Below are positions 29,938 through 39,825 of a DNA stretch of 64,000 bases, in pieces. The notes under the pieces were generated by a model that was not told where the DNA came from, ran no database searches, and was given only the letters and a program-made list of their open reading frames with translations. The position numbers and the translations under genes were made by a program. How positions within the stretch are numbered: position 1 is the stretch's first letter; each line of letters opens with the position of its first letter. This stretch comes from Allopusillimonas lactea (GTDB lineage: Bacteria; Pseudomonadota; Gammaproteobacteria; Burkholderiales; Burkholderiaceae_B), in assembly GCF_021653995.1 (NCBI RefSeq), contig NZ_JAJJOZ010000001.1, forward strand, positions 186,001 to 250,000, written 5' to 3'.

Positions 29938-31233
29938 ATGACCGTATCGCAACAGGTGTTCCTGCGCGACGCCATGCGCCGTCTCAACCTGACCCGGGAC
30001 GTTTTTGCTGGCCGTATCGGCGTCAAGCGCCGTGCTCTGGATACTTGGCTGTTGCCCGAAGGCTCCCAGGAATTCCGCCCCATGCCTGAGGTGGTCAGCC
30101 GTTTCGTCACCGAAATCGTCGAAAACGAAGCCTTGCTGCAAAAGTATGCCGAGCGCGCGCAGTCGGGCCCGCTGCGCACCCGCCTCGCGTATGAAGGCAA
30201 GCACCAGTTGCTGTCAGTGGATCAGTTCACGCGCGAATCCGTGGAGGAGTTGTTCCGCATCGCCGACCAGATGCAGCCCATCGCACGTCGCCAGAAAGTA
30301 TCGCGCGTGCTTGAGGGCGCTGTCCTGGGTAACTTGTTTTTCGAAGCAAGTACACGTACGCGCGTCAGCTTTGGAGCGGCTTTCTGCCGCTTGGGTGGTT
30401 CGGTGTGCGACACCACCGGCTTCACATTCTCATCCATGGCCAAGGGCGAATCCATCTACGACACCAGCCGCGTGATGAGCGGCTACGTCGATGCCATGGT
30501 GATACGCCATCCCGAAAAAGGTTCTGTGGCAGAATTTGCCGCGGCCACCAACATCCCTGTTGTCAATGGTGGTGATGGCCCAGGCGAGCACCCCAGCCAG
30601 GCCCTGCTCGACCTGTACACCATCCTCACCGAGTTTTCGCGCTTGGGCAAGCTGTTGGATGGCGCGCATATCGCCATGGCGGGCGACCTGAAATATGGGC
30701 GTACCGTACACTCGCTGATCAAGCTGCTGGCCTTGTACCGCGGCCTGAAATTCACGCTGATCTCGCCGCCTGGCCTGGAGATGCCCGATTACATCGTCGA
30801 ACAGGCGGGTAAGAATGGCCACGTCATCGAGCAAACCCATTCCCTCGAACAGGGCCTGCGCGGTGCGGACGTAATCTATGCCACACGCGTCCAGAAAGAG
30901 CGCTTTTCATCGGAAGAGCAGGCGGCGGGTTATACGGCCGATTTCCAGGTCAACAAGGCGATCATTGATCAGTGCTGCGGGCCGGATGTGATCGTGATGC
31001 ACCCGCTGCCGCGCGATAGCCGCGAAGGCGCCAACGATCTGAGCGTGGACTTGAATCATGACCCGCGCCTAGCCATTTTCCGCCAGACCGACAACGGCAT
31101 CCCGGTGCGCATGGCTATTTTTGCAGTGCTGTTGGGGGTGGAAGGCTTGGTGCAGCACTCGCTGCGCGATGTCACGTGGAGCCCCCCTTCACACATAGGC
31201 CCCGACGACAGCGTGTTCCACGGGCTGGATTAA
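29938..31233 (+). CDS. pyrB: Aspartate carbamoyltransferase with HTH-like N-terminal extension
   Basis: 431 residues. The catalytic part carries the carbamoyl-phosphate motif S138-T-R-T-R142, HPSQALLDLYT, and the ATCase-type HPLPR near the C-terminus. It condenses aspartate and carbamoyl phosphate in pyrimidine synthesis. An extension of about 85 residues precedes it. Residues about 12-45 (AMRRLNLTRDVFAGRIGVKRRALDTW, cited in part) look like an XRE-type helix-turn-helix. ATG 29938 follows AGGA at 29926-29929. No pyrC lies next to it. The palindrome at 29885-29919 suggests DNA-level control, perhaps by the protein itself. Substrate assignment rests on motifs. Confidence 0.85.
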   Translation: MTVSQQVFLRDAMRRLNLTRDVFAGRIGVKRRALDTWLLPEGSQEFRPMPEVVSRFVTEIVENEALLQKYAERAQSGPLRTRLAYEGKHQLLSVDQFTRESVEELFRIADQMQPIARRQKVSRVLEGAVLGNLFFEASTRTRVSFGAAFCRLGGSVCDTTGFTFSSMAKGESIYDTSRVMSGYVDAMVIRHPEKGSVAEFAAATNIPVVNGGDGPGEHPSQALLDLYTILTEFSRLGKLLDGAHIAMAGDLKYGRTVHSLIKLLALYRGLKFTLISPPGLEMPDYIVEQAGKNGHVIEQTHSLEQGLRGADVIYATRVQKERFSSEEQAAGYTADFQVNKAIIDQCCGPDVIVMHPLPRDSREGANDLSVDLNHDPRLAIFRQTDNGIPVRMAIFAVLLGVEGLVQHSLRDVTWSPPSHIGPDDSVFHGLD

Positions 31234-31263
31234 CCCCGCCAGTGGTAGTACGGCAAGGCTCCC

Positions 31264-32166
31264 TCACGCAGCCTTGCGTTCGCCGCCCAGCGCCTCGACC
31301 AGGTCGTCGATCAGCCGAGCCAGTTCGCCGGTCATGAGGGTGAAGTCCGAATCAAATTGTTCGGCATCGTTCAGCCCGGCGCTTTCCTGGCCTTCCTTGA
31401 TCACGTCCAGCGGCGCAAGCCGCTTGATGTCCAGCCCCTCAGTAAGCACAAATGACACCCGATCGGCCCAGGTAAGCGCGAGGCGCGTGCACTGTTTGCC
31501 GGCCTGGACGTGTTTGCGCACATCATCGATCTCCACAGCCTGGCGCACATAGCGCACCGCAGCGCCGCTGTCGCTGGTGGAGCGAAGTTCAGTATCCTGG
31601 TCGATGGAAAAGCCGGCAGGTGGTTCGTCGCCGATCAGCCAATTGGTCATGGCAGCGGCGGGTGACTGCTCCACATGCAAAGGTGTAACCGGGAAGGTGT
31701 CGAGCGACTTGGCCAGCAGGCCCAGCACCTCGTCGCTTTTTGCTGACGCTGCGGCGTCGATCACCAGCCAATGATTGCGGGTATCGAGCCAGACGCGGGT
31801 GTCGCGGTACACACTGAAGGCCTTGGGCAACAGCTCGTCAGTGACTTGCTCTTTGATTTCCTTCATTTGTTTGCGGCCGGGCTTGAAGCCTTGCTGCTCT
31901 TCAATTTCCAGCGCCTTGGCCTTGGCCACCTGGTTGATCACAGTGGTAGGCAGAAGCTTTTTTTCAGCCCGCAGGCTCAGCATGTATTGGCCGTTTTGCG
32001 TGTAAACCAACCCGCTGTCCTCGCGCGGCGCGATCCAGCCCAGGCTTTGCATGTCGCGGCTGCCGCTAGGGCGGAAAGCCTGTTTGGCCAGTGCCGCTTC
32101 AAGCGTATCGGGGGTGCATTTCCAGGAAGGGGCCAGGCGATAGATCTTGAGATTCTTGAACCACAT
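31264..32166 (-). CDS. rdgC: Recombination-associated protein RdgC
   Basis: 300 residues, starting MWFKNLKIYRLAP, the RdgC signature. RdgC forms a ring around DNA and limits RecA-driven recombination. The pattern of the family is seen throughout (LGWIAPREDSG, NQVAKAKALEIEEQQG, ADRVSFVLTEGLDIKRL). The start is ATG 32166; the frame is open for 54 more codons upstream, but those read like non-coding sequence. It converges on the carbamoyltransferase gene with a 30-base gap. Confidence 0.93.
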   Translation of the reverse strand: MWFKNLKIYRLAPSWKCTPDTLEAALAKQAFRPSGSRDMQSLGWIAPREDSGLVYTQNGQYMLSLRAEKKLLPTTVINQVAKAKALEIEEQQGFKPGRKQMKEIKEQVTDELLPKAFSVYRDTRVWLDTRNHWLVIDAAASAKSDEVLGLLAKSLDTFPVTPLHVEQSPAAAMTNWLIGDEPPAGFSIDQDTELRSTSDSGAAVRYVRQAVEIDDVRKHVQAGKQCTRLALTWADRVSFVLTEGLDIKRLAPLDVIKEGQESAGLNDAEQFDSDFTLMTGELARLIDDLVEALGGERKAA

Positions 32167-32534
32167 ATATTGCTTCGTGAGGGACGGCCGCGCTGATGCA
32201 ACCATGCGGGGCGGCGCGCGGACGGCCGTGAAAGGGAAAGGGCGATTGTAAGCCCAATCGGTTGGACAAAAAAATGGCCCGGCATGCCGAAGCATGGGGG
32301 CCAACAGGGAACACACTGAGCTGTGCATAAAAAGCTCGCGGGGGGCACAGCACAGGTGATAAAAAGAACCACCTGGCCAGACCGGGGGATCAGACGTCGG
32401 GCGTTGAAACGGTGGTGCTCTCTATGGGATGCATTCTACGGAGCAATCGCTGACGTCCGCCTGAATCGGCGCATGAATATCAGGGGGCTGCGTCCCGGGC
32501 TCGGCGGTCGATGCCGATGCCAGGAGGAGACCGT
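32167..32534. other. Intergenic region upstream of rdgC
   Basis: No gene, RNA or clear terminator is supported in this stretch. It must hold the leftward rdgC promoter and the 3' untranslated end of the transporter gene, but I see no strong -35/-10 pair. Confidence 0.35.
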
Positions 32535-34217
32535 TTACGCATTGATATCGTTGCGATGGGTTTCTTTCACGCACGACATGCCCACGGCCAATGTAATGAG
32601 CGCGATCACGATGGGGTACCAGAGCCCATAGTAGATATCGCCCGTTGCAGCCACCAAGGCGAATGCGGCCGGTGGCAGAAAACCGCCGAACCAGCCATTG
32701 CCGATATGGTAGGGCAGGCTCATCGATGTATAGCGTATACGGGTGGGGAACATCTCCACCAGCATGGCGGCAATGGGGCCGTAGACCATAGTGACCAGTA
32801 TCACCAGCAGGGTCAGCAGCAGTACAACCATGGCGTAGTTGATCTGGCTTGGATCAGCCTTGGCGGGATAACCGTGGCTGCGTATGGCGTCAGTCAGCTG
32901 GCGCCCCAGCAGGTTTGAACGGGCGGCGAATTCAGCCTTGCTCAGTGTGGCCCCCTCGAAAGACTCGAATACGTCCTGGCCGATATGCGCACGTGCAATG
33001 GTACCCGGCGGGGCAGTGACGTTGGTGTAGTTCACCGCATTGCGGGCCATGAAGGCCTTGAGGATATCGCATGAGCTGGTGAATGCCGTCGTGCCCACCG
33101 GATTGAATTGAAAAGAGCACGCCTGCGGGTCGGCCACGATGGTGACCGGTGCGTTGCCCAGGGCGCGTTCCAGGGCCGGATTGGCAAAGTGCGTAAGGCC
33201 CTTGAAAACCGGAAAATACACCAGCGCGGCCAACAGGCAACCCGTCATGATGATGGGTTTGCGGCCGATGCGATCCGACAGCGCGCCGAATATCACAAAA
33301 AAAGGAGTTCCCAGCAGCAATGCCAGGCCGATCATGATGCTGGCGGTGTTGGCCTCGATGGCCAACGTCTTGGTCAGGAAGAACAGGGCGTAGATTTGCC
33401 CGGTGTACCACACTACGGCCTGGCCCGCGGTCAGGCCGAACAGGGCGAACAGCACGCGCTTGAGATTGCTCCAACGCCCAAAGGATTCACGAATGGGGGC
33501 TTTGGAGCCTTTGCCTTCCTCTTGCATTCGGCGAAACGCGGGCGACTCGTTCAAGCGCATCCGGATCCACACTGAGATGACGAGCAGGATGGCGGAAATA
33601 AGAAAAGGAACCCGCCACCCCCAGCGCAGGAATGCATCTTCGCCCAGCGTGGCCCGAAACCCCAGCACGACAAGCAGTGACAGGAACAGCCCCATGGTTG
33701 CTGTAGTCTGTATCCAGCCAGTATAGAAACCGCGCCGGTGTTGAGGCGCGTGCTCGGCCACGTAGGTGGCCGCGCCGCCGTACTCGCCGCCCATTGCCAA
33801 GCCTTGCAGCAGACGCAGGCCGACCAGGATGGCGGGCGCCGCCATCCCGATTGAGGTGTAAGAGGGCAGCACACCCACCAGAAACGTGGACATCCCCATG
33901 ATCAGAATAGTGATCAGGAATGTGTACTTGCGGCCGACGAGGTCGCCGAGCCGCCCGAACACCAGAGCGCCGAAAGGCCGTACGGCGAACCCAGCGGCAA
34001 AGGCGAGCAAAGCAAAAACGAACCCGGCGGTAGGATTGACCCCGGAAAAGAAATGCCGGGCAATGACAGCCGCGAGTGAACCGTACAGGTAAAAGTCGTA
34101 CCACTCGAACACCGTGCCTAGCGACGAGGCAAAGACGACGCGCCGTTCCTGGTGTGTCATCGGGCGCATACTGTCGTCTGGCGCGGGTGCGTTCTGCGCG
34201 GACGAGTAGGTGTTCAT
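32535..34217 (-). CDS. MHS-family MFS transporter
   Basis: About 560 residues of the metabolite:H+ symporter group (ProP/KgtP type), with GTVFEWYDFYLYGSLA near the N-terminus, the GRLGDLVGRK loop 2-3 motif, and EYGGAATYVAEHAP. A polar insertion of about 120 residues splits the C-terminal half, as in one subgroup of MHS transporters. The start is uncertain: ATG 34217 is my choice, but GTG 34283 and ATG 34250 are open and none has a good ribosome site. It is last in the operon after the two-component genes, so a substrate sensed by that system is likely. Confidence 0.85.
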   Translation of the reverse strand: MNTYSSAQNAPAPDDSMRPMTHQERRVVFASSLGTVFEWYDFYLYGSLAAVIARHFFSGVNPTAGFVFALLAFAAGFAVRPFGALVFGRLGDLVGRKYTFLITILIMGMSTFLVGVLPSYTSIGMAAPAILVGLRLLQGLAMGGEYGGAATYVAEHAPQHRRGFYTGWIQTTATMGLFLSLLVVLGFRATLGEDAFLRWGWRVPFLISAILLVISVWIRMRLNESPAFRRMQEEGKGSKAPIRESFGRWSNLKRVLFALFGLTAGQAVVWYTGQIYALFFLTKTLAIEANTASIMIGLALLLGTPFFVIFGALSDRIGRKPIIMTGCLLAALVYFPVFKGLTHFANPALERALGNAPVTIVADPQACSFQFNPVGTTAFTSSCDILKAFMARNAVNYTNVTAPPGTIARAHIGQDVFESFEGATLSKAEFAARSNLLGRQLTDAIRSHGYPAKADPSQINYAMVVLLLTLLVILVTMVYGPIAAMLVEMFPTRIRYTSMSLPYHIGNGWFGGFLPPAAFALVAATGDIYYGLWYPIVIALITLAVGMSCVKETHRNDINA

Positions 34218-34319
34218 CTGGAGCTCGCGGGCATCATAGGGCATAGACATTGGCTGGGAAGGGCGCTCAGGGATCATGGGCACAGGCCCCGACTATTGCC
34301 GCCGGGCGGAGCGGCCTGT

Positions 34320-35798
34320 TCATGCGTAATCACGCCGCATGGCTTCAATACGGCTGAAGGTGATGCGTATGCAAGTACCCTGGGTGACAGGCATGAAGGC
34401 CGCGCTGGCCTGGTGAAGGTCGGCGATCTCCTTGACAATGGACAAACCCAGGCCGCTGCCGTCGCGGCCGCTGCCCAGCACCCGATAAAAGCGGTCGAAA
34501 ACATGCTGTTGTTCGTCGAGCGGGATGCCAGGGCCCGAATCGCGAACTTCGAGATAGGCGGAAAGGGCGTCGCCGCCAATACGCACCGTGACACTGCCGC
34601 CCTCGGGGGTGTAGACGATGGCGTTCTCGATCAAGTTGCTGATCAACTCCGTCAGCATCAGGCGATCGCCGTTGATCAACGCGGGTTGCGGGGATTGTTC
34701 CAGGCCAAGGTCGATGTGCCGGCCAATCGCGTTTTCGACCCAGTGTGTGGTTTGTGTCGCCGCCAGCGAGTTCAGATCAATCTCTTCAGCACCCAGGCGT
34801 GTACGGGCTTCGGCGCTTTCCGCCCGCGCCAGTGTCAACAACTGGTTGACCAAGCGGGTGGCGCGCTCGGACCCGCGCACCAGTTGGCGAAGGCTGTCGT
34901 GTTTTTTTTCAGTGCTGTCTTCGCGCAAGGCTAGCTCGGCCTGCGTGCGCATGCCCGCCAGCGGTGTTTTGAGCTGATGCGCGGCATTGGAAACGAACCT
35001 GCGCTGGCCGTCGCTGGCGGCCGCCAACCGGGCGAGCAGGCTGTTCATGGCTGCGATCAGGGGCACGATCTCCGCCGGTGCGAGTTCGGCGCTGATGGGC
35101 GAGGTGTCGTTGGCGCGGCGGGCGCGTATCCGCTCTTGCAGAATACTGAGCGGCTCCAGGCCTTGGGTCAGGCCCAGGCCGGCAAGCAGCGCGGCCAGCG
35201 GCAGCACGATAAGCTGGGGCGTCAGCATGCCAGTGAGAATCTCCTGCTGCAGCGTTGCCCGCATCTCGTTCGATTGTGCCACCACGGTCAGGAATGGCAT
35301 GCCCGTGATGTCGCGCCCGCCCCAAAGGTAGGCGACGCGTATGCTTTGCCCCTGGTATGTATCATTGCGCAGTTGGATCCGGTCTTCGTCGTAGGTCCAG
35401 TTGTCAGGCAGCGGGATGTCGCTGTTGCCGCCCAGAGAGTGCCCATTCGCATCGCGGATCTCCCAGCGGATGATGTGTTCGGTGTCCCCCTGCAGGATGG
35501 TGATGGCCGAAGGCGGCAGGCGCAGCCCGTTCAGAATGGCCTGGCGTTCGACTTCATGCCGCAGCATGCGCAGGTGGTCAGATAGCGTGCGGTCGTAGGG
35601 CGCGTTGGCGATGTTCTGGGCGATGAAGTAGGTAATCACCAGGCCGATGCTCCAGAGCAGGAACAAAGGGCCGAACATCCAAACGATGATTTTGTTGAGC
35701 AGCGAGCGGTGGGTCCGTCGCCTTGGCCCGCTGAACCAGCGCCGTCTTGCCGCAGCCTGGTCTTCGGTGCGTTCGAGAATGTCAGGATCGATCAGCAT
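34320..35798 (-). CDS. Sensor histidine kinase, TctE/QseC type
   Basis: 492 residues. One membrane segment (about 36-62), a periplasmic sensor domain (about 63-185, of the 2CSK_N type), a second membrane segment (about 190-212) and HAMP-like linker follow. The dimerization box NAAHQLKTPLAG has the phosphorylated His. The ATPase has N, G1 and G2 boxes (LIENAIVYTPEGG, VRDSGPGIP, GSGLGLSIVKEI). It lies 12 bases after the response regulator, so they are a pair. The ligand is unknown; the TctDE relatives respond to tricarboxylates. Confidence 0.92.
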   Translation of the reverse strand: MLIDPDILERTEDQAAARRRWFSGPRRRTHRSLLNKIIVWMFGPLFLLWSIGLVITYFIAQNIANAPYDRTLSDHLRMLRHEVERQAILNGLRLPPSAITILQGDTEHIIRWEIRDANGHSLGGNSDIPLPDNWTYDEDRIQLRNDTYQGQSIRVAYLWGGRDITGMPFLTVVAQSNEMRATLQQEILTGMLTPQLIVLPLAALLAGLGLTQGLEPLSILQERIRARRANDTSPISAELAPAEIVPLIAAMNSLLARLAAASDGQRRFVSNAAHQLKTPLAGMRTQAELALREDSTEKKHDSLRQLVRGSERATRLVNQLLTLARAESAEARTRLGAEEIDLNSLAATQTTHWVENAIGRHIDLGLEQSPQPALINGDRLMLTELISNLIENAIVYTPEGGSVTVRIGGDALSAYLEVRDSGPGIPLDEQQHVFDRFYRVLGSGRDGSGLGLSIVKEIADLHQASAAFMPVTQGTCIRITFSRIEAMRRDYA

Positions 35799-35810
35799 GC
35801 GCGGCGACGG

Positions 35811-36500
35811 TCACTGTACCGGTGTGGCGGTACAGTGTTCGGGTTCTAGGTAGTAGCCCAGGCCACGCACCGTCACGATGCGGGCGCCGCTGGGCTCGAT
35901 TTTTTTGCGCAGACGGTGCACATACACTTCGATGGCATTGGGTGTGACCTCTTCGTCCCATTCGCACAGCAGGTCAACGAATTGATTCTTGCTGATCATG
36001 CGCCCGCAACGCGAGAGCAGGATCTCCAGCAGCCCGGTTTCCCGGGCCGAAAGCTCCAGCGGCTGGCCGTTGATGCTGGCCATGCGGCCATTCAGGTCGA
36101 AGGCCAGACCCTTGTGCACCAGCACCGTGCCCGCGCGCCCCGCGCTGCGCCGAGTAAGCGCGCGCACACGGGCCTCGAGTTCGGTCAGCGCGAAAGGTTT
36201 CGCCATGTAGTCGTCGGCACCAAGGTCCAGGCCCGTTACCCGTTGCTCCACCGCGTCGGCGGCCGTTAGAATGAGTACCGGAATCGGCGTGTTGCGAAGG
36301 CGAAGCTGGCGCAGCACGGCCAAGCCATGCATCCGAGGAAGGTCCAGGTCAAGAATCAGCAGGTCGAAGGCCTGCAACTGCAGGGCAGAATCGGCGCTGC
36401 GGCCGTCGTTGACCACATCCACCGTGTAGCCGTCGTAGCGCAGCGAGCGCGAAAGCCCGTCGGCCAGGATACTGTCGTCTTCTGCAATCAGGATGCGCAT
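35811..36500 (-). CDS. OmpR-family response regulator, TctD type
   Basis: 229 residues. The receiver domain (1-118) has the acidic pair ED in LIAEDDSIL, the phosphoacceptor aspartate in LLILDLDLPRMHG, and the conserved Lys in MAKPF. A winged-helix domain (about 125-225) with YVHRLRKKIEP and TVRGLGYYLEP binds DNA. It is first in a regulator-kinase-transporter operon and is divergent from recA. The 3' end contains a perfect inverted repeat. Confidence 0.93.
   Translation of the reverse strand: MRILIAEDDSILADGLSRSLRYDGYTVDVVNDGRSADSALQLQAFDLLILDLDLPRMHGLAVLRQLRLRNTPIPVLILTAADAVEQRVTGLDLGADDYMAKPFALTELEARVRALTRRSAGRAGTVLVHKGLAFDLNGRMASINGQPLELSARETGLLEILLSRCGRMISKNQFVDLLCEWDEEVTPNAIEVYVHRLRKKIEPSGARIVTVRGLGYYLEPEHCTATPVQ
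35812..35837 (-). repeat. Hairpin at the regulator/kinase junction
   Basis: CACTGTACCG (35812-35821) and CGGTACAGTG (35828-35837) pair perfectly across a 6-base loop. It covers the last codons of the regulator and ends one base short of its stop. There is no T-run. In the mRNA it could slow ribosomes or set the kinase-to-regulator ratio. Confidence 0.5.
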
Positions 36501-36620
36501 GGCATGTCAGGGCGTGGCCCTCGCAGTCGGAAACAGCCCTCCGCAGGTGTGCACGCATCGGCGGAAGGGTTTGCCTCATTCTGGCACGTATGCCGCTGGC
36601 GAGCCAGTCAGGGATAACGA

Positions 36621-36649
36621 TGGATATCTGTCTATACATACAGTACAAT
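36621..36649 (+). promoter_or_regulatory. recA promoter with a LexA (SOS) box in the spacer
   Basis: The -35 TGGATA (36621-36626) and -10 TACAAT (36644-36649) are 17 bases apart. The spacer holds CTGT-N8-ACAG (36628-36643), the LexA consensus. LexA bound there would block RNA polymerase, giving DNA-damage induction of recA-recX. Confidence 0.9.
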
Positions 36650-36805
36650 CTGATGCAATAATTGTTCTATTCTGTGTGCCCAGTGGGCAGCCAACAGGTA
36701 AAGCTTCTCGTTGGCGCTGCGTCGAGCAACCCGTTCCACTCAGTTATCGGGCGCCGCATGCGGCGGCGCTCCTCCAGTATTTATGCCTCTTTAGCCAAGG
36801 ATCCT

Positions 36806-37891
<1,086 letters not shown>

Positions 37892-37911
37892 TACCGGCTG
37901 GGGCGGTCGCC

Positions 37912-38571
37912 ATGTGTCCGGGTTCCGACGACGATTTCGAAACCATGGCGCCAAAACCGGTGGCGCCCGTCACCGGTGTACGCAGTATCCAAGCTGTTGC
38001 TCGCGGTGCCGCCCAATCGCAGCAACCGCAGCGGGGGCAGCAGTCCCCGCAGTTGCAAGAGCGGCAACGATCGCAACAGCCGCAAACGCAGCAAGAGCCA
38101 GATGCAAGGGCAAGCAGGCGTGCCGGCATTAGCCTGAAAGGGCGCGCCATTGGCTATCTTTCCCGGCGCGAGCACTCGCGCCTCGAATTGCAGCGCAAGC
38201 TCGCGCCGTATATCGACGCCGACGATCCCGAAGCACTAAAACGCGTGCTCGATGAACTCGAGCGCGAAGGCTGGCTGTCCGATACGCGCTTTGCACAAAG
38301 CCTGGTGCATCGTCGCGCGGGCCGTTTGGGCGCTCGCCGTGTTCTACAAGAACTACGCCAGCATGGCGTGGCCGACGACACGCTGGCCGAGGTTGGCGAT
38401 ACTCTGCGCGATTCAGAATGCCAGCGTGCCCGCGATGTCTGGCAAAAAAAGTTTGGCCAGCGGCCCGCCAATGCTAAAGACTACGCGCGCCAGTATCGTT
38501 TTCTTGCGTCCCGTGGCTTTCCGGTCGATATCGTTCGCCGCCTTCTGGGTGATGTGCCCTACGGCGACTGA
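37912..38571 (+). CDS. recX: RecA regulatory protein RecX
   Basis: 219 residues. A Gln/Arg-rich low-complexity N-terminus (about 20-70) precedes the three-helix-repeat RecX domain (LKGRAIGYLSRREHSRLEL, LEREGWLSDTRFAQSLVHRR). RecX caps and disassembles RecA filaments. It shares the SOS-controlled transcript with recA. The start is uncertain; an ATG 11 codons in is possible, since the ribosome site at 37912 is weak. Confidence 0.9.
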   Translation: MCPGSDDDFETMAPKPVAPVTGVRSIQAVARGAAQSQQPQRGQQSPQLQERQRSQQPQTQQEPDARASRRAGISLKGRAIGYLSRREHSRLELQRKLAPYIDADDPEALKRVLDELEREGWLSDTRFAQSLVHRRAGRLGARRVLQELRQHGVADDTLAEVGDTLRDSECQRARDVWQKKFGQRPANAKDYARQYRFLASRGFPVDIVRRLLGDVPYGD

Positions 38572-38593
38572 CCCACCCGCGCGGGCGTGTTGT

Positions 38594-39511
38594 TCAACGG
38601 GCGGCTTTGATCCCATTCAGCGTCTTGAAGCATGTGTCGCGTGCCTGCTTCACGAATGCCTGCACGTAATCCGATTGCGCATCTTCGATACGCGTTGCGG
38701 CATAGAGCGTGCGCCACACCCCTTGCTCTCCCAGACGACAGGTGCGCAGCCAGTCTTGGCCCAAGTACTCGGTAAGTGCCCAGTTGGGCAAGGCGGCCAC
38801 GCCGCGTTGGCTGGCCACCAACTGTACGATCATGGGGGTTAGCTCCGCCTTGCGTATGGCGGCGGGCTCAACGCCGGCTGGGTCAAGGAACACGGTAAAC
38901 ACATCCATGCGCTGGCGGTCTACCGGGTAAGTGATCAGCATCTGGTCGGCAAGCTGCTGAGGCTCGATGTACCGATACTGTGACAGCGGGTTGCCCGCCG
39001 CTACAGCCAGTACCAGTTCGTAGCGAAACAGCGGCAGGTATTCCACCGCTTCCATGGGTTGGGGGTCCGAGGTCACCACCACATCGAGGTCGCCGCGCAG
39101 CAGCGCAGGCAGCGGGGCAAAAGAAAACGCCGCCGACAAGTCCAGCTCAACTTCAGGCCAGTCGTGGCGAAATGCGTCCAGTGCTGGCATCAGCCACTGA
39201 AAGCACGAGTGACAGTCAATCGCCAGATGCAAACGGCCGCTGCGTCCAGCGGCGAGTCGCTGCAACTCGCGCTCTACCGCTCTGATTCGCGGTAACACGT
39301 CATCAGCCACCGCCAGGATGCGCAAACCTGCGGTCGTCAGCCGCGCAGGGCGGGTGCGACGGTTCAGTAGGGGCGTTTTCAGCCGTACTTCGAGATCACG
39401 CAGTTGATGCGACAGGGCGGATTGCGTCACATGCAGCCGCTCTGCGGCTTCCTGCAAACTGCCTCCGTCGCGGATGGCGGCCAGTGTTTCGAGATGGCGT
39501 ATTTCAAGCAT
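38594..39511 (-). CDS. metR: LysR-type regulator MetR
   Basis: 305 residues. The N-terminal helix-turn-helix (about 15-60, GSLQEAAERLHVTQSALSHQL) and effector domain fit LysR regulators. It is divergent from metE, and a TGAA-N5-TTCA site lies between, which is the MetR recognition pattern. Homocysteine is the usual co-activator. It ends 22 bases from the stop of recX, convergent with it. Confidence 0.9.
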   Translation of the reverse strand: MLEIRHLETLAAIRDGGSLQEAAERLHVTQSALSHQLRDLEVRLKTPLLNRRTRPARLTTAGLRILAVADDVLPRIRAVERELQRLAAGRSGRLHLAIDCHSCFQWLMPALDAFRHDWPEVELDLSAAFSFAPLPALLRGDLDVVVTSDPQPMEAVEYLPLFRYELVLAVAAGNPLSQYRYIEPQQLADQMLITYPVDRQRMDVFTVFLDPAGVEPAAIRKAELTPMIVQLVASQRGVAALPNWALTEYLGQDWLRTCRLGEQGVWRTLYAATRIEDAQSDYVQAFVKQARDTCFKTLNGIKAAR

Positions 39512-39825
39512 TGGTCAACAGAAGAAACAGCGTTGGAAGGGGAAGCGTATCGATAGCATCCGTCGGTTATCCGCCGGTGCAGGCGAGATGCAGGGAGCCG
39601 GCCCTGGAGGGACAGCATAGCGCTGCGCTGGCGCGGATACTGCTATGTGCCAATGCAGCTATGCCAACGCCGCTTCCGGCGAACGGAAACTCAGCCGAGT
39701 GATATGACAGGTATTTTATATGAAATTCATTCATTGTAAGAATGTTGGATTTGATTTTGATTCAAATAAAGCAGCCGGCACAATGATGTTCTTCGCAAAA
39801 CAAATTCATTCAGCAAGGGTTTTTC
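39512..39825. other. metR-metE divergent control region
   Basis: 314 bases with no gene. The MetR box (39721-39733) is the only supported element. I looked for a cobalamin riboswitch and saw no B12-box pattern, although metE is often under B12 control in other bacteria. Confidence 0.5.
39721..39733. promoter_or_regulatory. MetR binding site
   Basis: TGAAATTCATTCA fits TGAA-N5-TTCA exactly and lies 93 bases before the metE start, in the region shared with metR. It would mediate activation of metE and control of metR. Confidence 0.7.

Noticed and set aside
39512..39825. Cobalamin riboswitch before metE
   Set aside because: No B12-box or matching stem pattern was found on either strand.
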